Assembly (NCBI RefSeq): GCF_000757725.1
Contig: NZ_JJMU01000066.1
Coordinates: 62,001 to 126,000 of the forward strand
DNA length: 64,000 nt
Source: Sphingobacterium deserti
GTDB lineage: Bacteria; Bacteroidota; Bacteroidia; Sphingobacteriales; Sphingobacteriaceae
Direction: 5' to 3'
Made by a program: the position numbers and the translations under genes. The notes beneath the pieces are model-generated. The model saw only the letters and a list, made by a program, of their open reading frames with translations. It was not told where the DNA came from and did no database searches. Shown in pieces: positions 27,350 to 35,918 of the stretch (its first letter is position 1; each line of letters opens with the position of its first letter).

Positions 27350-27407
27350 CAAAGTTATACTAATATTTTTAGCAAACTAATCTCTGTGATAAATCAAGTA
27401 TTTATCC
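27350..27407 (-). promoter_or_regulatory. Promoter of the UmuD-like gene, copy of the umuC promoter
   Basis: The -7 box TAACTTTG (27350-27357, minus strand) is preceded by the inverted repeat GCTAA-N5-TTAGT (27359-27373) and by the shared block GGATAAATAC (27398-27407). The umuC promoter has the same order and nearly the same spacing. A common regulator, most simply LexA, is inferred. Confidence 0.65.
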
Positions 27408-27724
27408 CTACGCCGGCCTATTCATGGTCATCGGGTGTTGTGCATTTCGTTCTTCAACCTGATTTAATGCATGAAGCTGGCACTTTTTCTATCTTTATAA
27501 AAGGAACCCGCCGCCTATAGTTTTCGGTCCTTCACGCTGCTAAGCCCACATGGGAATAGTACTCCTCCATGCATCGAACAAATACGAGCATATTGCGAAT
27601 AAAAAAATAAAAACTGATATTCGCATTAACCTTTGCCTCCTCAAATGTTGTACCGTCGGGCAAGCTGATGGACAAAAAGAGCAAAGGCTTTAATCAATAC
27701 ACAGCAATTAATTGCAAAAGAACG

Positions 27725-27985
27725 ATGAACGCTAAATTATTAACAGATATGAGCACCGATGAGCTCTCACAGAAATTGAAATCACTCAAGAATAGTAAAA
27801 TCACAGAAGCCGCTTTAATAGGGTTTACCATAGGCGTCGTCGTTTACAGTGTAACTACGCATGGTTTAAGTTTCCCAAGCCTTTTCCCATTGCTAGTTCT
27901 TTACTTGGTTTACAGAAATTCAAAAAATACAGAAGCCTTGCGAAAAGAAGTCGAAGTAGAATTGGAGAAGCGCAGCCGACAATAA
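27725..27985 (+). CDS. Small two-helix membrane protein
   Basis: 86 residues from ATG 27725 (MNAKLLTDMSTDELSQKL); the frame is open to 27668 but the extension is unlike a protein. An amphipathic N-terminal helix is followed by two hydrophobic segments (about 31-64) and a charged tail ending EVELEKRSRQ. It resembles small Bacteroidota proteins with a 'LSxEELxKKxKxLK' start and two helices. No function is known. It stands alone, before the gene-poor stretch to 29265. Confidence 0.55.
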   Translation: MNAKLLTDMSTDELSQKLKSLKNSKITEAALIGFTIGVVVYSVTTHGLSFPSLFPLLVLYLVYRNSKNTEALRKEVEVELEKRSRQ

Positions 27986-28197
27986 AACCAAGAGTTTGCG
28001 GCAGAAAAATAGCTTGCCGCTTGGGAGGTATCTACCGTAGCATGCTCATACTCACGCAAGCATTAAAACGGATAAATAACCGAAAAATTCACCAGCTTTA
28101 GCATTTATACCGTTATAACATGCGGATTTTAGCAAAAAATAAGTGTAAAACCGTAAAAACAGGTGTATTACTTCATAAAAAATTTAATAAAAATATG

Positions 28198-28532
28198 TAG
28201 GTTTGTTTAATTGAGTTGCCCTTCCCAGGGGCACTATTTCATAAGCAGACTCTCCATGGTAACATGGAGGGTCAATGAAAACCACGCAACTTGTTGTTGT
28301 AGATTCGCCGAAGAGGATGTATTGCATTTCAAATATTAAGTTTCAGAAAAAAAAATCAAAAATATTTGCATTATCAAATTAGAAGACTTAACTTCAACTC
28401 ATAATTACACAATAGCTATGAAATAGGAACTCTAGACCTAAGATTCCGAAACAAGTGCGACTGCTTATGAAAATGTTCTGGGGAATGGACATTCAATTAT
28501 CCCTTCGTCACCCGACGGAGGGATTTGTTTTT
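28198..28532 (+). ncRNA. Candidate structured RNA with terminator
   Basis: TAGGTTTG at 28198-28205 matches the -7 consensus. From about 28212 the RNA would form a 6-bp closing helix (28214-28219 with 28286-28291) enclosing a 10-bp hairpin with a GTAA loop (28249-28258 with 28263-28272). A 9-bp stem (28501-28509 with 28514-28522) followed by ATTTGTTTTT ends the unit. A 35-codon frame starting at ATG 28275 has GGAGGG in front of it, held inside the second hairpin, so a controlled leader peptide is another possibility. No known RNA family was recognised. Confidence 0.4.
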
Positions 28533-28693
28533 AATAGGTTAAATATAGCCTTGAAGAGAAACAAAAATACCCATGGAACACACTCCATAAGAAGCTAGTT
28601 TCACCTTGCCGTATATTCAAATAAGTTGCTAATAATTGAATAATGTTCAATATTTGATGTACAATAATTGCACCAGCTCCCCCATTTGTTCGT

Positions 28694-28717
28694 CGAAAGC
28701 TTCCTTTCGCTTTTTTT
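28694..28717 (+). terminator. Terminator-like hairpin with T-tract
   Basis: A 6-bp stem CGAAAG/CTTTCG with a CTTC loop is followed by C and seven T. It looks like an intrinsic terminator, but no gene upstream explains it except the candidate RNA at 28198-28532, which has its own. Confidence 0.5.
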
Positions 28718-29173
28718 AGCTAGGGGTTGTTACGTGCAGCTGCTTTTCAAACCATTATTTGGGCTTCGAAATTACCCATCGTAATTATCCGCTTATCGAT
28801 CTTCCGTGATCACCGCCAGCGCTTTGAGTATTCCTCTACAGCAAATGGTAGCACCTAAGCATAAAAAGAGCCCGCTTTATAACGACAATCCTTGCGATTG
28901 GAAAAAGTCAAATCTGAAAATATTGAAAATGACTTGAAGCGGAAGAAATCGCGCTGTTTTAAACGTCACAGGAGCGGCACGAATATGTGATTGAGCAAGC
29001 ATATTTTACGTTATCCAATTATTATTGATCTTGAAATATTGTAGAACACATTATAACTAAATATTTGAAATATATTTAATTTCTTTAAAACATTAGTCGA
29101 TTAATCTTTCTGTAAACAAATATTACACATGTAGATTCTCAACTACAAACGTGAATTCTAATCTGCCATTCTG

Positions 29174-29203
29174 TTGTTTCTAAGGCACGCATCACTATTT
29201 TTG
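29174..29203 (+). promoter_or_regulatory. Fimbrillin operon promoter
   Basis: TTG (29174-29176), exactly 19 nt, then TATTTTTG (29196-29203): a near-ideal Bacteroidota -33/-7 pair. The transcript would start about 60 nt before the first small gene at 29266. Confidence 0.65.
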
Positions 29204-29265
29204 CTGCACTTAAAATAAAGGCTTGTCTATAAGAAATGACAGGAAAAAATAGGAAGAATTATTCT

Positions 29266-29439
29266 ATGAAAAAGGTTACAAAATTAGTTTATGTTTCTCC
29301 ATCTATTGATATGGCAATCATATCTATAGAAGGATCGATTGCTGCAGGTTCCGCGCAGGTACGCCCAGTAAATCCAAATCAACAGGCATCCGATGAATGG
29401 GATGTACAACCGGATGTTGACAGAACTTACACTTGGTAG
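29266..29439 (+). CDS. 57-residue small protein preceding the fimbrillin gene
   Basis: Starts at ATG 29266 (MKKVTKLVYVSPSIDM); the frame is open to 29236. It has the form of short Bacteroidota proteins found immediately before fimbrillin-type genes: a basic start, 'YVSPxIDMAxISxEGSIAAGSA', then an acidic tail with a DEWDVQPD-like stretch. Function unknown; possibly a pilus assembly helper or a leader. Its stop (29437-29439) lies 2 nt before the next ATG (29442), so the two genes are likely translated together. Confidence 0.7.
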   Translation: MKKVTKLVYVSPSIDMAIISIEGSIAAGSAQVRPVNPNQQASDEWDVQPDVDRTYTW

Positions 29440-29441
29440 AT

Positions 29442-31016
29442 ATGAAAAAGTATGTTAAAATAGCGGCAGCTACAGCTATGGTGGCTTGCGTTACCTTGTT
29501 TTTATTGAGCTGTGAAAAAAATAGCGTTGATCCTGTGTCTGATTCTGGGCCAGCGCAAGTATTTGTGAAATTGACAGATGTAGAACGAGACGTTGAAAAC
29601 AATCTGGATTCTGCAGTTACTGGAAAGCAATTAAGTGCGGCAAACTCCACAAAAAGTTCATCCAGCAAGGTAAAAAATATACAACAGCAGACATTTTCAC
29701 TTCCCTTTAGCGATGACATAACCGTTTTCGGCACGCTGCAGGAAGCAACAGACGGTGCCTCATCGGCTAGCACTGATTCTGTGCGATTAAAACAATCAAG
29801 TACGAATAAGGCTGCCGTGCAACGGAACCCGTTGACTCCTGGCACCCGTTATATCATTGCGGTTTATGCAGCGTCCGGCCAGTTTGTAGCGCAAAACACG
29901 TATATATCGGGCAGAGAAAGTGAGACAACCGCTTTTGTCCTCGACGGAGGATCTACGTACACGTTTATTGGATTATCCTATAATTCACAAAGCACGGTGC
30001 CTACGATCTCCTATTCGAATACCGGCGTTGGAACGCTTAGTACGGGATCGGTAACGGCCACCACACAAGATCTCATGGTGTTTAAGAAATCCGTAACCCT
30101 GACTGGAGGTAGCAACGTACTCGACGTCGTGTTGAAACATGTTTTTGCCGAAGTTACTACAAACCTGATTATCGATACCACAATAGGTGGAACAATAACT
30201 TCGATTAGTTCTGCGGATATGCGCCCCACGAGAACAAGCGCGACGTACGCCTTGGGAACGGAGGCCGTGACCTATGCAGCCCTATCTTCGACCGGCCAGA
30301 CCGTAACATTTCCCACGATCCCTACAGGAGGTACAAAAAGACTAAGCAGCTCGCCGACGCTTTTGCTTTCTCCTGATGCGACAAATGGTGTGTTGACGTT
30401 GCGTAATTTAACAATAAACGGAACATCAAAAGCTGAATTTTTGATCCCCAATTTAAATGTTTCGCCAGGAAAAAAATACAACCTTAACTTGAATTTCCGA
30501 GTGCCGTGCACACAAGATGTGAACAGTACTGTTTTCGAGGCTAGGGATGGTAATTTCAAAGATTTTACAGCTCCGGGAGCTGACTATGGGTTTGTGATGG
30601 ATCTGTATAACTTGGATAACTCATTCAACATGACGATCAACAACACGCGAATTGCATCGAATGAAATACAGTTTCAGGCATCCGTATCTGGATATCCGAG
30701 GAATATTCAATTTGCTGATGGGGCACTCTGGGGCTTGAATGGTGTTTCAGAAATTTACAATATGCAGGGTAGCGAGTCTTCACCTGTCATTAGAATCACG
30801 ATAAGTTCAACGGGGCAAGTATCGTTGGAGGGAAGAAAAACGACTGGCGGCCCACTATTACCTTTGGTTCCAATTTCGGGCGGAAACCTAACCTTCAACA
30901 ACGTTACTTGGAATAGAACTGGAAGTAACAGTATCAGAGTGACCCAAGTCGTCACCGGCGCCACCATTATTGCCGGCAGGGGGCGTGGAAAAAAAGTGAT
31001 CAGCTGTACAAATTAA
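29442..31016 (+). CDS. Fimbrillin-family lipoprotein (Mfa1/FimA-like)
   Basis: 524 residues from ATG 29442; the TTG at 29433 in frame is discarded. The signal peptide ends in LFLLSC, so it is a lipoprotein, as type V pilins of Bacteroidota are. The N-terminal domain (to about 250) has FSLPFSDDITVFGTLQ and TRYIIAVYAASGQFVAQ, typical of the fimbrillin fold; the C-terminal half is beta-rich with a Gly-rich end. No tip or anchor gene is present, so it may form a single-subunit pilus or act as an adhesin. Confidence in the family is good, in pilus formation low. Confidence 0.75.
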   Translation: MKKYVKIAAATAMVACVTLFLLSCEKNSVDPVSDSGPAQVFVKLTDVERDVENNLDSAVTGKQLSAANSTKSSSSKVKNIQQQTFSLPFSDDITVFGTLQEATDGASSASTDSVRLKQSSTNKAAVQRNPLTPGTRYIIAVYAASGQFVAQNTYISGRESETTAFVLDGGSTYTFIGLSYNSQSTVPTISYSNTGVGTLSTGSVTATTQDLMVFKKSVTLTGGSNVLDVVLKHVFAEVTTNLIIDTTIGGTITSISSADMRPTRTSATYALGTEAVTYAALSSTGQTVTFPTIPTGGTKRLSSSPTLLLSPDATNGVLTLRNLTINGTSKAEFLIPNLNVSPGKKYNLNLNFRVPCTQDVNSTVFEARDGNFKDFTAPGADYGFVMDLYNLDNSFNMTINNTRIASNEIQFQASVSGYPRNIQFADGALWGLNGVSEIYNMQGSESSPVIRITISSTGQVSLEGRKTTGGPLLPLVPISGGNLTFNNVTWNRTGSNSIRVTQVVTGATIIAGRGRGKKVISCTN

Positions 31017-31045
31017 AACAACAGATAAGTTGCAACGTTGTTAAA

Positions 31046-31090
31046 GCCCGATACCGATATATATATATAAAATCTGGTATCGGGCTTTTC
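31046..31090 (+). terminator. Rho-independent terminator of the fimbrillin operon
   Basis: A 10-bp stem (31046-31055 with 31076-31085) with an A/T-rich loop is followed by TTTT. It begins 30 nt after the fimbrillin stop. Confidence 0.75.
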
Positions 31091-31288
31091 TATCAATAGC
31101 GTGAAGATTGTCACGCTTCATCCATCTGCTATATTCCCCCGCTGCACGCAATAAACAGTTCCAACAAATTTTCTCATTCATTGCTTTGCAACACCAACTT
31201 TCTCTAGGTGAAATCGTGCATAGAGCAAAAACACGGAAGAGGTAAAACTATTCTACAGCGGAATAGGTTCTTAAAAAAAGCTAAGAAT

Positions 31289-31546
31289 ATGGAAAATGCA
31301 AAAGATAAAAAACAAGACCTTCCTGCACAAAATGAAAACAACAATTCGAATACACAAAAGGATCCGGACGATTGGACCACGGGAAATGAAGCAATGACGG
31401 GTGCGCAAGCTTCCTACTTAAAGACTTTGTCTGATGAGGCTAATGTACCGTTCGAGGAAGGCCTTACAAAGGCTGAAGCATCGAAACGAATTGATGAACT
31501 ACAACACCTGACCGGAAGAGGTTTGGATAATTCTTCCGAAAAGTAA
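31289..31546 (+). CDS. DUF3072 protein
   Basis: 85 residues from ATG 31289 (MENAKDKKQD); the frame opens earlier at 31208 without sense. The core DPDDWTTGNEAMTGAQASYL, then the pattern LTKAEASKRIDELQ, matches DUF3072. The N-terminal 30 residues are a hydrophilic linker rich in Asn and Lys. The family is a short helical domain of unknown role. Confidence 0.8.
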   Translation: MENAKDKKQDLPAQNENNNSNTQKDPDDWTTGNEAMTGAQASYLKTLSDEANVPFEEGLTKAEASKRIDELQHLTGRGLDNSSEK

Positions 31547-31547
31547 A

Positions 31548-31588
31548 AGAAAAGAGTGTTGAAAACGTAGTTTTCGACACTCTTTTCT
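31548..31588. terminator. Bidirectional 19-bp hairpin
   Basis: Arms 31548-31566 and 31570-31588 pair with one G-T mismatch around a 3-nt loop; runs of A on the left and T on the right allow use from both directions. It serves the DUF3072 gene and the convergent BCCT transporter. Confidence 0.8.
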
Positions 31589-31652
31589 ATCCATTTTATT
31601 TCAGTGATCCAAAAAGCTGAAATGCAGTCGAAAGCTCAGCATGATGAAAAAC

Positions 31653-33668
31653 TTACTCCAACGAATCATTGCGGTTGCTGCTCACAAACATCTCATTTTT
31701 TTCTTCTGTTATGATTTCTAAGAAGCGTTCGTAATGCTTGAGCACATCGCTTATAAGTTCCTTTTTGGTGAAATATTGCACATCATAGCCGCTTCTAGAA
31801 TCGCCAAAATAGGACTTTGGAAAATATGCTTTTTTATCTTCGACGTCAGGCAGATTTTCCTCTTCAAGTACATATTCGGAAATAAGCTTTAGCTGACATT
31901 TCACCCCGTACTTAAAATTATTAAGAACATCATGCTTAATTTCTATCTCCATTTTTGAGCGTACTCCAAAATCATTGATAGACGCAACAATATCATTCTT
32001 CGAGAATTCACTTCGTAGATCGGTGAATGCATCTTTTACGGTCGACTGAATAAACTCTTCTACCGATGATTTCTTTTTAAATGACACAATCTGTTGAAGC
32101 CTGTTCTGCCAGTTATCCCCCGACCAAGGAACAGTCGTTACGGAAAAGTCCTTCGCATAGTAGTTTCTATCTATGGTTAGCGCTTTCAGTAAGCTGATAC
32201 CAAAAATCACCATCAAGATAGAAAATGGTAAGGCTGTGATCAAGGTCATCGTTTGCAATGCTTGAAGGCCACCTGCATTTAAAAGGATAAGCGCTAAAAT
32301 AGCCAACAGCAAGCCCCAAAAAACCATCTGCCATTTTGGGTTGGACGTCGCGTTTCGGCTGGCTATGCTATTCATAACAAATATTCCCGAGTCTGCAGAC
32401 GTAACAAAGAAAATGATGATAATGGCGATAACCATGTAGCTGGCTGTAGTAGAAAATGGTAGATACTCAAGAAAACGGAACATGAGCGCGTCGGGATCTG
32501 AAACAAGCGCGCCTAAAGCGCCGTTAGCGACGGAAAAGTCAAACCATATAGCACTATTTCCAAAAACAGACATCCAGATGAAATTGAAAACCGTTGGAAT
32601 AATAAGGACAGCGGCTACAAATTCTCTGATCGTCCTGCCTTTTGATATTTTGGCGATAAACAAACCAACATAGGGCGACCATGAGATCCACCATGCCCAG
32701 TATAATATTGTCCAACTGTAAAACCACGGAAGCGTTTGCTGATCATACACATGCGTACCAAATGTCAGATTAAAAAAGTTATTGATGTAGTTACCTATTC
32801 CCTCGGTGAAACTCCCGATAAGGTAAACCGTCGGTCCTAGGAAAAGTACAAAAAGAAGTAGGATAATGACCGCAAATATGTTTACTTTACTCAGCAGCTT
32901 CACTCCCTTGTCGACACCTGTCGTGGCAGAAAAGACGGAAAGGGAAACTAACAACCCTACGATCAAAATTTGATAGCCAATGTTCGTTTCCGGAACAATA
33001 TCTAATAATCGCAGCCCGGAATTAATTTGTACAACACCAAATCCCAACGTTGTGGTAATACCGAAGAATGTACTACACAGCGCAAACACGTCTATTGCGT
33101 TGCCTATCGGCCCATTGATTTTGTTCTTCAATAGCGGATAAAAGCAGCTCCTGAGCGAAAGAGGCAATCGATAACGATAGGTGAAGTAAGCAAGAGCTAA
33201 TCCCACCATCCCGTAAATAGCCCAGGCATGTATGCCCCAATGAAAGAACGTGTAAAGCTGTGCATTTTTTGCCCTATTGACATAATGATTTACATCGAAC
33301 ACATCGGATGTGTAGTGCTGCATGGGTTCCGCAACGCTAAAATACATCAAGCCTATTCCCATACCTGCAGCAAATAGCATGGAGATCCATGAAAAGAAGG
33401 AGTACTCCGGTTTGCTATCGTTGGAACCCAACTTGATCTTACCAAAACTGCTAAACATGAGGTAGACCAAGAAAAAGACAAAAAGAGTTACTGTCCAAAT
33501 ATAGACCCAATTTAAATTTACGAAGATGAACTCTTTCATTTGATTCAAAATCAGTTCAGATAGATTAGGAAACATGGCTGAAACGAGGCACACCGTCAGA
33601 ATAAAAATTAGACTGGGTACAATTATTCCTTTTTTGAAAGATGTTGTGAATGTTCTATGTTTTGCCAT
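31653..33668 (-). CDS. BCCT-family transporter (betaine/choline/carnitine)
   Basis: 671 residues, 12 membrane segments in the first 500. The BCCT signatures are visible: GMGIGLMYFSVAEPMQHY, HWGIHAWAIYGMVGLALAY, and the Trp-rich helix ILYWAWWISWSPYVGLF. BCCT carriers import trimethylammonium solutes such as glycine betaine or choline, with Na+ or H+. A C-terminal cytoplasmic tail of about 160 residues, longer than in short BCCT members, may sense osmotic state, as in BetP. No other osmoprotectant gene lies next to it. Confidence 0.93.
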   Translation of the reverse strand: MAKHRTFTTSFKKGIIVPSLIFILTVCLVSAMFPNLSELILNQMKEFIFVNLNWVYIWTVTLFVFFLVYLMFSSFGKIKLGSNDSKPEYSFFSWISMLFAAGMGIGLMYFSVAEPMQHYTSDVFDVNHYVNRAKNAQLYTFFHWGIHAWAIYGMVGLALAYFTYRYRLPLSLRSCFYPLLKNKINGPIGNAIDVFALCSTFFGITTTLGFGVVQINSGLRLLDIVPETNIGYQILIVGLLVSLSVFSATTGVDKGVKLLSKVNIFAVIILLLFVLFLGPTVYLIGSFTEGIGNYINNFFNLTFGTHVYDQQTLPWFYSWTILYWAWWISWSPYVGLFIAKISKGRTIREFVAAVLIIPTVFNFIWMSVFGNSAIWFDFSVANGALGALVSDPDALMFRFLEYLPFSTTASYMVIAIIIIFFVTSADSGIFVMNSIASRNATSNPKWQMVFWGLLLAILALILLNAGGLQALQTMTLITALPFSILMVIFGISLLKALTIDRNYYAKDFSVTTVPWSGDNWQNRLQQIVSFKKKSSVEEFIQSTVKDAFTDLRSEFSKNDIVASINDFGVRSKMEIEIKHDVLNNFKYGVKCQLKLISEYVLEEENLPDVEDKKAYFPKSYFGDSRSGYDVQYFTKKELISDVLKHYERFLEIITEEKNEMFVSSNRNDSLE

Positions 33669-34261
33669 TTGGTCTTATATAATATTCAGTAATTTGAAAT
33701 GATGTTTGTGCTAAAAAAGCTGCCTTTTTTCGTGCGGACGTACGCAAACTTACGAATGCTTTCCTATCTATCAAAAATAGTCCCCTGAACTGTTGGCGAA
33801 TTATATAAAACGATCGCGCCATTTTCCTGCCGGATTACCGATAGCTACTATTTATAGATCGAGAAACTGTAGCAATTACAGCAAGCAAAGGTCATGCACA
33901 GCACAATTGTTTTTTTATAGGGCTAGGCGATTTTATGTAAATGAATAAGATGTATAAGAAATCGTACGTCAAGCTATAACAGCAACAAACTTCGGAGAAT
34001 ATTGTTTAAAAGTAAATCGTAGAAAAATTACGTCCTACATACTATTTCTGGATAATGATACTAAAGTCAAAGATATGATAAAGAGCGAACGCACAGCGTC
34101 GGCTATTTTCGATAGGCCGGCGAATTTGTCAAGCGATGTGACGGTATAAATATTGTAGACAACTAGTGGTTGCTTACCTAACGAATAGCGACTGATGTGT
34201 TTTAATCAGCCGCAGCCTTTCATAAATAAATAGCGCGACTTATAGTCTAAAACTATGTTGA
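33669..34261. other. Intergenic, no gene seen
   Basis: About 590 nt between the BCCT start and the decayed gene before nhaA. No promoter pair, repeat or RNA structure convinced me. Confidence 0.3.
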
Positions 34262-34606
34262 CTAAGCAATTTTATAAGTATATTTTATGCGATATTACGA
34301 CGAGCGGCTCGTATATTTACCTATTTTAGCGCACCCAAACATCAACAATTGATCGAACATATTGTAGAAACTACATTAGGACAGATTCATAAAAAAACTT
34401 GTGGTGGGCAGTATTCTGATGGACTGGCATCTTACATGGAAAACAGGGATTGAAATCTAAAACTTTTGCACCAACGGGTATTGGTATTGTATAGCGATTA
34501 CAATTCGCAGCGGAAGCAGCAAAAAGATCCGATATTTGTAAAGTCCGCGCTGGATAATTATGGCATGGAAGAATGGAACGAATTAAAAAACGATAAAGAA
34601 TTATAA
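34262..34606 (+). pseudogene. Decayed gene fused to the nhaA start
   Basis: One plus-strand frame stays open for 63 codons (34262-34450), meets TGA at 34451-34453, and continues for 50 codons to TAA at 34604-34606, which overlaps the nhaA ATG by one base (TAATG). The two halves together contain segments such as TLGQIHKKTCGGQYSDGL and LDNYGMEEWNELKNDKEL that look like a real protein. There is no start codon for the first half. The overlap suggests an operon partner of nhaA that was lost. Family not recognised; it may also be chance. Confidence 0.4.
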
Positions 34607-35784
34607 TGGCACAATTAATCAATCTTACTGTTTTTAAGAACTTTTTTAAATCCACTAATGCTGGTGGTATCCTTCTGTTTATATGTGTAATTCTATCACT
34701 TATCGTCGCTAATTCCCCACTCGCAGAGTCGCTTCAATCCGCGCTAAATTATCGATTGGGGTATAGCTCAGAAAGCATTCATTTGGAGTACAGCCTAATT
34801 CTTTGGATTAACGATGGTCTGATGGCTATCTTCTTTCTCATGGTGGGGCTTGAAATCAAACGCGAGATCGTAGAAGGTGAACTTTCATCACCTCGCAAGG
34901 CCTCGCTCCCCATTCTCTGTGCTATCGGAGGTGCCATTGCTCCTGCTCTGATATATTTCGGTCTTAATGGTGGCACAGCAACCGCAAGCGGCTGGGGTAT
35001 CCCCATGGCGACAGATATTGCATTTGCACTTGCCGTCATAGGTATATTGGGAACCAATGTTCCAGCTAGCTTAAAGATATTTCTCGCGGCTCTGGCAATT
35101 GTCGATGACTTAATTGCGATATTAGTCATCGCATTTTTCTACTCATCGGGAATACAAACCACCTATCTGTTATATGCCGGCATTGGAATGCTGGTTCTTA
35201 TTTTAATGAACAGACTTAACGTGCAAAATCCCTTTCTCTATCTTATTCCCGGTATATTTATTTGGTACTTTGTACACCATTCTGGCATCCACGCTACTAT
35301 CGCGGGCGTACTCGTTGCCATGACCATCCCAACAAATGATACAGATGTTGAATCTCCGCTGGAACGTTTAGAGCATGCACTCGTCAAACCTGTCAATTTC
35401 TTAATCATCCCACTGTTCGCATTTGCCAACACCAATATCACACTTGAACCGCAAATGATACATGGATTAACGGAGCCATTAGGGCTGGGTATTGGTCTCG
35501 GGCTGTTATTGGGTAAGCCCATCGGGATTCTCCTCATGACATTTGTTTGCACGAAACTAAAAATTAGCACCTTACCAGAAGGCGCAGGTTTTAAGCATAT
35601 ATTTGGTGTTGGATTGTTGGCAGGTATTGGCTTTACAATGTCCATCTTTATCTCCATTCTATCTTTTGGGGATCCCTTGCATGTCAGTGAGGCCAAACTT
35701 TCCATTCTAATCACTTCAGTGCTTGCCGGAATTCTAGGATATTTTACATTATATAGTTTGCGAAAAAAAACAATGCAGGCATAA
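34606..35784 (+). CDS. nhaA: Na+/H+ antiporter NhaA
   Basis: 392 residues, inner-membrane antiporter that expels Na+ in exchange for protons and supports pH and salt tolerance. The signature segment AIVDDLIAILVIAFFYSSG carries the paired Asp that bind the ion. Other conserved parts are INDGLMAIFFLMVGLEIKRE and WGIPMATDIAFALAV. The length is the usual one. It begins at the last base of the decayed frame. Confidence 0.96.
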   Translation: MAQLINLTVFKNFFKSTNAGGILLFICVILSLIVANSPLAESLQSALNYRLGYSSESIHLEYSLILWINDGLMAIFFLMVGLEIKREIVEGELSSPRKASLPILCAIGGAIAPALIYFGLNGGTATASGWGIPMATDIAFALAVIGILGTNVPASLKIFLAALAIVDDLIAILVIAFFYSSGIQTTYLLYAGIGMLVLILMNRLNVQNPFLYLIPGIFIWYFVHHSGIHATIAGVLVAMTIPTNDTDVESPLERLEHALVKPVNFLIIPLFAFANTNITLEPQMIHGLTEPLGLGIGLGLLLGKPIGILLMTFVCTKLKISTLPEGAGFKHIFGVGLLAGIGFTMSIFISILSFGDPLHVSEAKLSILITSVLAGILGYFTLYSLRKKTMQA

Positions 35785-35859
35785 CGGTGATAGAGCAAGC
35801 CTATGATATTAGTTATCGCTTACAAGCTGTGATTCTTGAGCGTCTTAATTTACAAAGTC

Positions 35860-35900
35860 GATCGCTAACTCTTGAAGGGTGATCTCAAGTTTTAGCGATC
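35860..35900. terminator. Long imperfect hairpin between nhaA and the AraC gene
   Basis: Arms 35860-35875 and 35885-35900 match over 14 of 16 positions with a 9-nt loop, between the convergent nhaA and AraC genes. No strong T-tract. Confidence 0.5.
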
Positions 35901-35918
35901 TCCGTAAGATGCTGTGAC

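Larger units (their letters stand above)
27986..29173. other. Gene-poor stretch of about 1.2 kb
   Basis: No convincing protein gene. A -7-like box, two strong stem-loops and two terminator-like hairpins (28501-28532 and 28694-28717) make non-coding transcription from this stretch plausible. The part after 28717 is A/T-rich without recognised features up to the fimbrillin promoter. Confidence 0.5.

Noticed and set aside
27308..27520. 70-codon plus-strand frame over the UmuD-like promoter
   Set aside because: Covers the shared promoter and start of the opposite gene; no protein features.
28198..28532. Known RNA (tmRNA, RNase P, SRP or 6S)
   Set aside because: None of the conserved core elements of these RNAs is visible.
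31030..31040. CAACGTTG as another Zur site
   Set aside because: It lacks the 3-nt spacer and lies in a 3' region before a terminator.
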